In this document: one piece after another, positions 23,642-29,797 of the stretch
Layout: the number at the start of each line of letters is the position of its first letter
Position numbering within the stretch: position 1 is the first letter of the stretch
NCBI GenBank assembly: GCA_030625995.1
Contig: DAOUPU010000008.1
Coordinates: 1-29,797, forward strand
Origin: Flavobacteriaceae bacterium
Lineage (GTDB): Bacteria; Bacteroidota; Bacteroidia; Flavobacteriales; Flavobacteriaceae
Reading direction: 5' to 3'
Length of the DNA: 29,797 nucleotides
The notes under the pieces: model-generated
Database searches by the model: none
What the model saw: only the letters and a program-made list of their open reading frames with translations
Told to the model about the DNA's origin: nothing
Made by a program: the position numbers and the translations under genes

Positions 23642-23690
23642 TCGCCTGATACTATGGCATCACCTCCTATAAAAAAAGTAAAAATCTTAT

Positions 23691-23698
23691 CAAAAATA
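23691..23698 (-). promoter_or_regulatory. Possible -7 element for rsmA-mgtE
   Basis: TATTTTTG on the minus strand fits TAnnTTTG. It is the only match between DUF4286 and rsmA, and lies about 200 bases upstream of the rsmA ATG. If used, the leader would include the REP-like hairpin. No TTG at the proper distance. Confidence 0.3.
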
Positions 23699-23726
23699 AT
23701 TCGATTTATAAAATTCTGTCTATTTC

Positions 23727-24038
23727 CTACCAGGCACTAACTACTTTCATTACCGTAGTAAAAGCACCAAATTTATTTTCGAATAATTTCATCCCTTCAC
23801 TTTGCATTTTTTGATCATCTTCCAGAAAATATTTTTCAAGTTTTTCTTTTGTATCACATGTGAATTGTACTGAGTAAGTTGTGCCACCCAATTCTTCTTT
23901 TACCATGACTTCTGTCATTAGTGCCTTGTAAAATTTACCTGTAGCCAGAATATCAGGAATATGAGTTCCCTTCATCCATTCTAACCATTCTTTGTGAATG
24001 GATTCATCTACGTTGGTTGTAATATTATAGATATACAT
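23727..24038 (-). CDS. DUF4286-family small protein
   Basis: 103 residues from the ATG at 24038. The opening MYIYNITTNVDE, then EWLEWMKGTHIPDILATGKF (split 17-36), matches DUF4286, a Bacteroidota family of about 100 residues with a ferredoxin-like alpha/beta outline. Later YSVQF and a lysine/glutamate-rich helix are also typical. Function unknown; no signal peptide. A longer reading from 24056 would use TTG and begins about where transcription should start from the -7 element at 24062-24069, so the ATG is preferred. Its place between the TPR gene and rsmA is, from memory, a conserved flavobacterial order. Confidence 0.85.
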   Translation of the reverse strand: MYIYNITTNVDESIHKEWLEWMKGTHIPDILATGKFYKALMTEVMVKEELGGTTYSVQFTCDTKEKLEKYFLEDDQKMQSEGMKLFENKFGAFTTVMKVVSAW

Positions 24039-24061
24039 AAAATGAATTATTTTCAATAAAA

Positions 24062-24069
24062 CAAATTTA
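24062..24069 (-). promoter_or_regulatory. -7 element for the DUF4286 gene
   Basis: TAAATTTG on the minus strand fits TAnnTTTG, 23 bases upstream of the preferred ATG at 24038. It helps to rule out the TTG start at 24056. No matching -33 TTG. Confidence 0.45.
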
Positions 24070-24169
24070 CATAAAGCAATGATGAATCTTACTAATATTT
24101 TATTTGGATTTTGAAATGCTCCTTTGAAATGTCAGGAAAAACGGATGAGTAAAATAAGTAAATTAAAAA

Positions 24170-25966
24170 CTAAGGAATTTTGTCCCCGCGTAAAACTCTA
24201 AATTTTTTTCTTGCTTCGACCAAATAAATGCTTGAAGGATATTCAAATATTATCTTTTGGTACATCTCTTTCGCTTTTTCAGAATTGTTCAAATGGACGG
24301 AATATAGTTCTGCAAGCATATAATAGGAGTCATCTACCATTACTCCAAGGGCATCAATTTCAATGATCTTTAAATAATTAGCTTCAGCGTTAGAATAATT
24401 TTGATCTTTAGTATAAAGTTCGGCTTGTTTAAACAGGGCTTCATCCTCTATAGGTTGGCCTTTAAATTTAATTAATAGAACGCTTAAAGTATCAATGGCT
24501 TTATTCGTGTTATTTTGGTAAGCCAATAATTCGGCCGCGGCATAATTCTTTAAGGCGTCAGAAATACTATCATGTTCTATATTGTTAGTTATCAGCAAAC
24601 TTAAATCGAGTGCGTCATTTGCAATTAACTGTGAAGTAGATGATTTTAATACTTTTAGTTGCGTTTGAGCCCATTTAAAATCGCCCTTATAATAGGATGT
24701 CTGTGCCACCTTAAATCGTGCGTTCTGTGCTAAAGTGCTATTTTTGAGTTGAGTTTGTACTTGAGAATATAAGATCAATGCTTGATTAAATTGATTAGTA
24801 TACACCAGGATGTCGGCCAGTTTTATCTGGATTTTTCCTTTTTGGAATTTTGAGTTGGCCAGTGGAATAGTTTCATTTAATAAATGAATAGCTTTTTCAG
24901 GTTCATCATAGCTAAAAGCTAAAAAGTCGGCATAAGCAATTTGTAAATTTATAGTTGCACTACTCTTGCCGTAATTTTCAAACAATGTTTTGAATTTTTT
25001 ATCAATTTCAGCCAATTCTTTTTTATTCGTTGCCAGATCGAGGTCTATCTGCAGCAGATAAATTTGAGCTTGTAAAATGATATCGGGATCCTTTGTATTG
25101 TTTAATATAAAAATGAAAGCTTCGTGAGAAGTTTCAAGATCTTCATTTTCGAAAGAAACGATACCTACTTCGATAATTCTATCCAAACTTCCTTTATTCC
25201 TTTTATACAGAGATTTTTCCTGTACCAATGATTTGCTATATTCCTTTTGCTGCATATATAGCCAGCTTAATAATATATTCCATGAATCATTTGGATTATT
25301 TTGAGCTCTTTTCAACAGTAGTTTTTTAAAGAGGATATTAGTTTCATTTTGAGGGTCTTCTGTAATATAGGTAGCTATATATCTTTGGATCGAAGGATAG
25401 TATTTTTCATCTTTTTCTATAAGATTCAGATAAGAGCTGAACATATTTTTAAGGTCACTTTTTTCACCATAGATCTGAGCTTCGCTAATCTCGGTGTTCA
25501 GTTTGGGATCTTTTGATTTGGCAATTTGGTATCCCTTTAAGGCATAATCCAAGAGATAATTTTGTTTAAATACCTGACAAATAGCAAAAACGAATTTCGG
25601 ATTTTGTTCAATATATTGGAGAGCGATGTCATAATATAACTTAGCCTTTACCTCTAGTCCTTGAAGTTCATAATTGTAACCTAACTCAATATTTAACGAT
25701 ACTTGGTTAGGAAATCTATCCATCTGACTCTTGATAACATCATTAGCCAGAATAAATTCCTCTGTTTGTTGATAGCTGGTTAAAAGGTTTTTAAAATAGA
25801 TTCTTTGAAAGGGTTCTTTGTTTAGTAGAGGTTCATAAATTAAAATAGCCTTTTCATATTCACCATTTTTAAAATAGGACAGGGCCAATTCAGAATTTTG
25901 AGTATATGCCAAGTGACCTATCAATAATACAATGAGGAATAATTTATTTTTAAAAGTGTAATACAT
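24170..25966 (-). CDS. Exported TPR-repeat protein
   Basis: 598 residues. A signal peptide (about 1-22: basic start, LFLIVLLIGHLAYTQ) sends it to the periplasm. The rest is almost entirely helical with many TPR-like units, clear at the N-terminus (SELALSYFKNGEYEKAILIYEPL) split over 24-46 and at the C-terminus (YSNAEANYLKIIEID, then SYYMLAELYSVHLNNSEKAK). The C-terminal units resemble the YbgF/tol-pal-type TPRs that bind peptides or partner proteins. No catalytic domain is visible. It is likely a scaffold for an envelope complex; the partner is unknown. Flavobacterial homologues sit in the same neighbourhood. It has its own -7 element at 26056-26063, giving a leader near 85 bases. Confidence 0.88.
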   Translation of the reverse strand: MYYTFKNKLFLIVLLIGHLAYTQNSELALSYFKNGEYEKAILIYEPLLNKEPFQRIYFKNLLTSYQQTEEFILANDVIKSQMDRFPNQVSLNIELGYNYELQGLEVKAKLYYDIALQYIEQNPKFVFAICQVFKQNYLLDYALKGYQIAKSKDPKLNTEISEAQIYGEKSDLKNMFSSYLNLIEKDEKYYPSIQRYIATYITEDPQNETNILFKKLLLKRAQNNPNDSWNILLSWLYMQQKEYSKSLVQEKSLYKRNKGSLDRIIEVGIVSFENEDLETSHEAFIFILNNTKDPDIILQAQIYLLQIDLDLATNKKELAEIDKKFKTLFENYGKSSATINLQIAYADFLAFSYDEPEKAIHLLNETIPLANSKFQKGKIQIKLADILVYTNQFNQALILYSQVQTQLKNSTLAQNARFKVAQTSYYKGDFKWAQTQLKVLKSSTSQLIANDALDLSLLITNNIEHDSISDALKNYAAAELLAYQNNTNKAIDTLSVLLIKFKGQPIEDEALFKQAELYTKDQNYSNAEANYLKIIEIDALGVMVDDSYYMLAELYSVHLNNSEKAKEMYQKIIFEYPSSIYLVEARKKFRVLRGDKIP

Positions 25967-26349
25967 GATTTTTTTTATGAACGTATTAATCCAAATTATC
26001 TGCTCTATAAAATTATTTCACCAGGAGTAAACAGGATTTTGGATAATTTAGGAAACAAAGATAAAAAACAATAGGACTTGCTATTCTATTTTGAAATTGA
26101 AAAAGTTTAAACCATTTTTTCAGTTAGTACCCTCTGAATGAATTGTCATTAATTCTCGTCCATAATTTTAGACAAATATCATATTATAAAAACTAGCTAT
26201 GACTTATTACAGATATCATAATAAATTATGGTTAAAAACAATAAATAATTAATATGTTAAATTTTTGATAAAATATAATTAAAAATGTAACGTTATTTAA
26301 AAAGTGAAGTCTTAATAGTATATAAACAATAACTCAAAAAATTTAAGTC
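25967..26349. other. AT-rich 383-base gap between divergent genes
   Basis: It must hold the promoter of the TPR gene (minus) and that of the 44-residue gene (plus). Apart from the -7 element at 26056-26063, I see no repeat, hairpin or coding frame. The right half (26160-26340) is extremely AT-rich, and no exact TAnnTTTG precedes the small gene, so its leader or promoter type is unclear. Confidence 0.5.
26056..26063 (-). promoter_or_regulatory. -7 element for the TPR gene
   Basis: TATCTTTG on the minus strand fits TAnnTTTG, the same octamer as upstream of mvaD and serS. It lies 90 bases before the ATG at 25966; no TTG at the -33 position. Confidence 0.4.
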
Positions 26350-26484
26350 ATGAACGAATTAAAGAAATTTTACGACAAAGCTAAAGCAAGTGCAAAAGAT
26401 CATATGCAAAAAGGACAAATCAATTTATATTTGAGCGATTTAATTATGATGAATAACTACAAACGTCAAATGGAATCCGCTTAG
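26350..26484 (+). CDS. 44-residue basic helical small protein
   Basis: An ATG at 26350 opens a 44-codon frame ending with TAG at 26482-26484. It reads MNELKKFYDKAKASAKDH, then MQKGQINLYLSDLIMMNNYK and RQMESA. The composition is protein-like: charged amphipathic helix, glycine turn, second helix with regular hydrophobic residues, no low-complexity bias from the AT-rich background. I have seen similar orphan proteins in flavobacteria (helix, MQKGQIN-type turn, helix) but know no function. There is no signal peptide; the second helix is too polar to span a membrane. It is convergent with serS, 18 bases from its stop. An alternative is a chance frame, but sequence quality argues against it. Confidence 0.65.
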   Translation: MNELKKFYDKAKASAKDHMQKGQINLYLSDLIMMNNYKRQMESA

Positions 26485-26502
26485 ATTTATTTTCTTTTCA
26501 AA

Positions 26503-27777
26503 CTAATCGATAATATCGAATCCGGTATATTTTACTAGGACACTTGGTATTTTAATACCTTCTTCAGTTTGAAAATTTTCTAACAGCGCAGCCAAAACTC
26601 TAGGCAGAGCTAAAGAGCTACCATTCAGGGTATGCGCCAACTCATTTTTACCATCTTTATTCTTAAAGCGTAATTTTAGACGATTTGCTTGAAAGGATTC
26701 AAAATTTGAAACAGAACTGATCTCTAGCCATCTATCCTGGGCGGTTGAAAACACTTCGAAATCATAGGTTAACGCAGAAGTAAATCCTAGATCGCCTCCA
26801 CATAAGCGCAAAATCCGATAAGGCAATCCTAATTCTTGTAAAATACCTTTTATATGATCTACCATAAGCTCCAGAGCCTCATAGGACCTATTCGGATGTT
26901 CAATTCTTACAATTTCCACTTTGTCAAATTGATGCAATCTGTTTAGTCCTCTTACATGTGCCCCGTAAGAGCCGGCTTCTCTTCTAAAGCAAGGTGTATA
27001 AGCCGTATTACAAATAGGAAAATCACTTTCCATTAATAAAACATTACGATATATATTTGTTATTGGCACTTCCGCTGTAGGAATTAAATATAAATTATCA
27101 TTTCCTACATGATACATTTGACCTTCTTTATCAGGTAACTGACCTGTTCCAAATCCAGATTCTTCATTAACTAATAGTGGGGGTTGGATCTCAATGTATC
27201 CTGCATCACTATTCTTATCTAAAAAATATGCAATGAGCGCGCGTTGTAATTTAGCTCCTTTGCCTTTGTAAACCGGAAATCCAGCTCCTGTAATTTTAGT
27301 GCCGAGTTCAAAATCAATAATATCATATTTTTTCGCCAGCTCCCAGTGCGGCAAGGCACCATCGAATAGTTTTGGAATTTTCCCAGCTTCAAAGGTGGTT
27401 ATATTATCTTTTTCAGAATTTCCTTTTGGGACTAGTTTATTCGGGATATTGGGAATTTGATATAACAATTCTGTCAATTCGTCTTCGAGAACAGATAATT
27501 TCTCTGATTGAGATTTAGTAATAACTTTAAGTTGACCTGTTTTCTCCTTTACAATATTCGCTTTTTGTACTTCTCCAGACTTAAAAAGGAACCCTATTTC
27601 TTTGGATAGTTTATTGCTTTCAGCAAGGGCATTATCCAGTTGAGCCTGGGTGTTTCTACGCAACATGTCTTTATCAATAACTTCATCGATAATTTTTTCG
27701 GCATTGGCAAAATTTCGAATTTCTAACCTCTCTAAAATAAGATCTTTGTTTTCTCTAATAAAAGCAACTGATAACAT
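26503..27777 (-). CDS. serS: Seryl-tRNA synthetase
   Basis: 424 residues, class II. The N-terminal two-helix coiled-coil arm (about 27-105) reaches the long variable arm of tRNA-Ser. Motif 2 is in TPCFRREAGSYGAHVRGLNR (261-280) followed by LHQFDKVEI; the serine-binding TAEVPIT is at 234-240; motif 3 is in NGSSLALPRVLAALLENFQ near the C-terminus. The full length and all motifs are present. In relatives it lies near ribF, as here (258 bases downstream of it). A -7 element precedes the ATG. Confidence 0.97.
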   Translation of the reverse strand: MLSVAFIRENKDLILERLEIRNFANAEKIIDEVIDKDMLRRNTQAQLDNALAESNKLSKEIGFLFKSGEVQKANIVKEKTGQLKVITKSQSEKLSVLEDELTELLYQIPNIPNKLVPKGNSEKDNITTFEAGKIPKLFDGALPHWELAKKYDIIDFELGTKITGAGFPVYKGKGAKLQRALIAYFLDKNSDAGYIEIQPPLLVNEESGFGTGQLPDKEGQMYHVGNDNLYLIPTAEVPITNIYRNVLLMESDFPICNTAYTPCFRREAGSYGAHVRGLNRLHQFDKVEIVRIEHPNRSYEALELMVDHIKGILQELGLPYRILRLCGGDLGFTSALTYDFEVFSTAQDRWLEISSVSNFESFQANRLKLRFKNKDGKNELAHTLNGSSLALPRVLAALLENFQTEEGIKIPSVLVKYTGFDIID

Positions 27778-27798
27778 ATGATGTGAATTTCAAGAGTG

Positions 27799-27806
27799 CA
27801 AAGATA
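27799..27806 (-). promoter_or_regulatory. -7 element for serS
   Basis: TATCTTTG on the minus strand fits TAnnTTTG, 21 bases upstream of the ATG at 27777, giving a short leader. No TTG at the -33 distance. Confidence 0.5.
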
Positions 27807-27927
27807 ACGAATGAAATGTGAACTGAGAATTGTAAAATTAGATAATTGAAAAAGTTAGAAGTCAGTAATAAGAAACTCGCAGATCGCACAGATTCCTTGA
27901 AAATCAGAAAAATCAGCGATGTTAACG

Positions 27928-27995
27928 AAAAAAAATTCTCGCCGATTTCGCAGAAAAACATGTGACATTAATTATATCAGCGAAATCGGCGAGAA
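27928..27995 (-). terminator. 16-bp inverted repeat followed by T8, likely end of the ribF transcript
   Basis: TTCTCGCCGATTTCGC (27936-27951) and GCGAAATCGGCGAGAA (27980-27995) are exact reverse complements around a 28-base loop. On the minus strand the second arm runs straight into eight T (27935-27928), as in an intrinsic terminator, and the site lies 41 bases after the ribF stop. The loop is longer than usual. To its left, 27875-27920 holds related but degraded text (CTCGCAGATCGCACAGATT, AAAATCAGCG), so the element may belong to a dispersed Bacteroidota repeat family. Confidence 0.6.
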
Positions 27996-28035
27996 AATGA
28001 AATAGGATGAATTAATAAAAAACGGTCAATACTGA

Positions 28036-28989
28036 TCAGGGATGTTCATAATTTTGAGCCTGTTCGCTTATCCAGGACCTTGCAATTATTTCATCTTTTC
28101 TAATTTGTTCGGTCAACGAATTTATAGAATCAAATTTTTGCTCCGACCGTAATCTCTTCAATACATTTATTTGTATTTTCTTATTGTAGAGGTCGCCATC
28201 AAAATCCAAAAGATGAATTTCAATGGTTTGATGTTTTCCATCTAATGTTGGACGAAACCCTATATTCATAATTCCGAAAATGACTCTGTCTTTGATCTTG
28301 GTTTTTACAATGTAAACCCCAACCTTAGGTATTAGTTTATAACTCTCTTCAATATGTAAATTTATTGTTGGATAATTTATCTTTCTTCCCACTCCCTCTC
28401 CCTTTACAATTTTTCCGGTGAGCAAATAAGAATAACCCAAATAAGCATTGGCTTTTTCTATATTTCCATCTTCAATTGACTTCCTGATTTTCGTTGAACT
28501 AACAGAAACATTTCTAATTTCCTGAGCTGGAATTTCCTCAACACCAAAATGATAAAGTTCTCCAAACTCTTGTAATTGTTCAAAATTACCCTCTCTGTTC
28601 TTTCCAAATTGATGGTCGTACCCAATGACTAATTTATTAATATGTAACTGATTAACGAGAATATCTCTTACAAAGTCCAAGGCAGTTAATCTCGAAAATT
28701 CTTTTGTAAAGGGTTCAATTATCAAATGATCAAGACCAAATTTATTCAGCAACTGAATTTTCTCCTCAATAGTATTTAACATTTTAAAATCATCTCCAAA
28801 ATTCAAAACGCTCCTTGGATGTGGAAAAAAAGTAAGGATTGCAGAGTTATTATCTTTTCCTGATTTAATTTGGTTTAAACGTTTTATGATTTTTTGATGT
28901 CCAATATGAACACCGTCAAAAGTGCCAATAGTTAAAATGGAAGTAATATGTAATTCTTTAAAATGATCGATAGAGGGATGGACTTTCAC
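28036..28989 (-). CDS. ribF: Bifunctional riboflavin kinase / FAD synthetase
   Basis: 317 residues. The N-terminal adenylyltransferase domain (about 1-185) has TIGTFDGVHIGHQ (20-32), GYDHQFGKNREG near 122-133 and SSTKIRKSI near 168-176. The C-terminal flavokinase domain (about 186-310) has GEGVGRKINYPTINL, GVYIVKT and GIMNIGFRPT. Together they turn riboflavin into FMN and then FAD. The start codon is GTG at 28989; it gives the normal N-terminus and no ATG is available in the right place. A -7 element lies 20 bases upstream. An intrinsic terminator-like repeat follows the gene. Confidence 0.96.
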   Translation of the reverse strand: MKVHPSIDHFKELHITSILTIGTFDGVHIGHQKIIKRLNQIKSGKDNNSAILTFFPHPRSVLNFGDDFKMLNTIEEKIQLLNKFGLDHLIIEPFTKEFSRLTALDFVRDILVNQLHINKLVIGYDHQFGKNREGNFEQLQEFGELYHFGVEEIPAQEIRNVSVSSTKIRKSIEDGNIEKANAYLGYSYLLTGKIVKGEGVGRKINYPTINLHIEESYKLIPKVGVYIVKTKIKDRVIFGIMNIGFRPTLDGKHQTIEIHLLDFDGDLYNKKIQINVLKRLRSEQKFDSINSLTEQIRKDEIIARSWISEQAQNYEHP

Positions 28990-29008
28990 GAATGTAATTT
29001 TGTGGTTT

Positions 29009-29016
29009 CAAAAATA
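29009..29016 (-). promoter_or_regulatory. -7 element for ribF
   Basis: TATTTTTG on the minus strand fits TAnnTTTG, 19 bases upstream of the GTG start. The nearest possible -33 TTG is 27 bases away, too far. No FMN riboswitch is visible in the short leader. Confidence 0.45.
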
Positions 29017-29115
29017 GTTAAAACAATCCACTTAATAAACTCTCAATTTTGCTTAGTTATTCGAAATTGATTAGAAGAACAATTGACCTTTACTGGATTT
29101 AGGATGATATGACGG

Positions 29116-29634
29116 TTAATATTTTATCGATTCATTCACTTTGGAAATGATCTGTGGAACTTTTTCTACGTCAAAGGTTAAACTCATGTTGAGCATCCCG
29201 TTACCATTAAACAGGTGTAAGCTTCCTTTTGTAACCCTGAAGTAGCCCATATGACTACTACAACGGCAAATTCTACCGAATAGCATTTTTACTTTCTGCA
29301 GTTCCTTATCTTTTAGAATTAACTGAGGTTCATATTCGTTAACCTCTAAATAAACAAATTCAGAATAACTGCCATCCAATGTTTTTTCAGGTACAATTTT
29401 CTTATAGTGAAATTTAATTACAACTTTGTTACCGGGTATAACTTCTGGATATAACTTTCCAAATTCATCTGTTTTAATATTTAAAAATGAATTTCGTAAA
29501 ACTTTAAACTCACAGTTTCCGCTATCAGGACAACTAATTTCTTTTAAATAGGATCCGCTTTCTTCGGTAGTATTCTTATTTGTTTTACAGCCTAGAGAGA
29601 GAAATAATACAAAGATGATATAGAGATATTTCAT
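29116..29634 (-). CDS. Uncharacterised lipoprotein
   Basis: 172 residues. The signal peptide ends in LSLGC with the lipidated cysteine at 16, followed by a short polar linker (KTNKNTTEESGS). No family recognised. The mature part is beta-rich by pattern (alternating hydrophobics in NKVVIKFHYKKI and EFVYLEVNEYEPQLIL). Further cysteines occur as SCPDSGNCEF (C35, C41) and GRICRCSSHMGYF (about 120-132), which could make two disulphides in the periplasm. Codes for no known enzyme motif. It is the gene upstream of ribF on the same strand but 126 bases away, with ribF having its own -7 element. Confidence 0.8.
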   Translation of the reverse strand: MKYLYIIFVLFLSLGCKTNKNTTEESGSYLKEISCPDSGNCEFKVLRNSFLNIKTDEFGKLYPEVIPGNKVVIKFHYKKIVPEKTLDGSYSEFVYLEVNEYEPQLILKDKELQKVKMLFGRICRCSSHMGYFRVTKGSLHLFNGNGMLNMSLTFDVEKVPQIISKVNESIKY

Positions 29635-29688
29635 TTATGCGGTTTGTGTAAAGGTAGTTATTTGTCAAAATTGTTCAAATTATTTTCA

Positions 29689-29696
29689 TAGATTTG
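29689..29696 (+). promoter_or_regulatory. -7 element for the gene at the right edge
   Basis: TAGATTTG fits TAnnTTTG and ends 9 bases before the ATG at 29706. TTG triplets lie 15 and 24 bases upstream, neither at the ideal spacing. Confidence 0.45.
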
Positions 29697-29705
29697 TGCA
29701 TTACT

Positions 29706-29797
29706 ATGATAAAAAACTACTTTAAACTATTTCTTTTTTTTCTTCTGTTTTGGGCAAATATATCCTTTGCGCAACAAAATGAGCTGTGGAATAAGGT
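29706..29797 (+). CDS. Start of a secreted protein, cut by the window edge
   Basis: The ATG at 29706 opens a frame that stays open to the last base. It begins MIKNYFKLFLFFLLFWANIS and then FAQQNELWNK: a basic start, a long hydrophobic core and an SFA-Q cleavage site, a typical flavobacterial signal peptide. Only about ten mature residues are visible, too few for a family. It is divergent from the lipoprotein gene and has a -7 element just upstream. Confidence 0.7.
   Translation, partial: MIKNYFKLFLFFLLFWANISFAQQNELWNK

Noticed and set aside
24039..24056. TTG start that lengthens the DUF4286 protein by six residues
   Set aside because: The family normally starts at MYIYN, and the -7 box at 24062-24069 puts the transcript start at about this TTG.
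27755..27961. A 68-codon minus-strand frame upstream of serS
   Set aside because: It runs through the ribF terminator repeat and the serS promoter and overlaps the serS start; no protein-like pattern.
28990..29008. FMN riboswitch before ribF
   Set aside because: The leader is only about 20 bases from the -7 box to the start, too short for an RFN element, and no RFN-type conserved bases are present.
1..29797. tRNA, rRNA, CRISPR, insertion-sequence or prophage genes
   Set aside because: I looked for T-loop-like text, repeat-spacer arrays, transposase or integrase motifs and long terminal inverted repeats and found none; the inverted repeats present are short and do not flank a coding region.

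Overview
The window looks like part of the chromosome of an AT-rich member of the Bacteroidota, most likely a flavobacterium. The evidence is the mevalonate-pathway genes, a menaquinone-length polyprenyl synthase, LytS/LytTR-type signalling, a DUF4286 gene, a serS-ribF neighbourhood typical of flavobacteria, and promoters matching the Bacteroidota consensus (TTG, then TAnnTTTG) in place of Shine-Dalgarno-led starts. No rRNA, tRNA, CRISPR array, transposase or phage gene was seen.

Layout. (1) Positions 1-2132 are accessory: an arsR-GNAT pair with a good promoter, a stranded fragment of a TPR gene, a very cysteine-rich GDCCVxC protein, an 87-residue orphan whose start codon lies in a perfect 15-bp hairpin, and a minimal ExbB/TolQ-like membrane protein. 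(2) 2327-4121 is a LytS-type kinase overlapping a LytTR response regulator. (3) 4153-8915 holds isoprenoid genes: diphosphomevalonate decarboxylase, a secreted MORN-like repeat protein, mevalonate kinase and a UbiA-family prenyltransferase, followed by an rRNA pseudouridine synthase. A 10-bp inverted repeat overlaps the mevalonate kinase promoter. (4) 8912-14998 on the minus strand carries pabB, lipoamide dehydrogenase, an M3 peptidase and purE, broken by a 500-base stretch with no gene. (5) 15100-17338 has a GH3-family adenylate-forming enzyme and a small esterase. (6) 17348-21018 has a papain-like lipoprotein, the polyprenyl synthase and glnS on the minus strand. (7) 21111-29634 is housekeeping: Zn-ribbon protein, mgtE, rsmA, DUF4286, a large TPR protein, a 44-residue small protein, serS, ribF and a lipoprotein. 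A secreted protein starts at the right edge and runs out of the window.

How the genes fit together. mvaD, mvk, the UbiA enzyme and the polyprenyl synthase together cover parts of isopentenyl diphosphate supply, chain elongation and prenyl transfer; phosphomevalonate kinase and the upstream HMG-CoA enzymes are not here. glnS, serS, rsmA and the pseudouridine synthase serve translation. The left end looks like a metal or arsenic response island bearing recombination scars.

Several start codons were chosen against the longest reading frame: 8031, 10222, 22723 and 24038 instead of upstream TTG codons. GTG or TTG starts are likely for the GNAT, ribF and polyprenyl synthase genes. I did not find a clear large undescribed system. 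The best leads are the start-codon hairpin and its small-gene cluster, the mevalonate kinase operator-like repeat, and the unlisted 44-residue gene.
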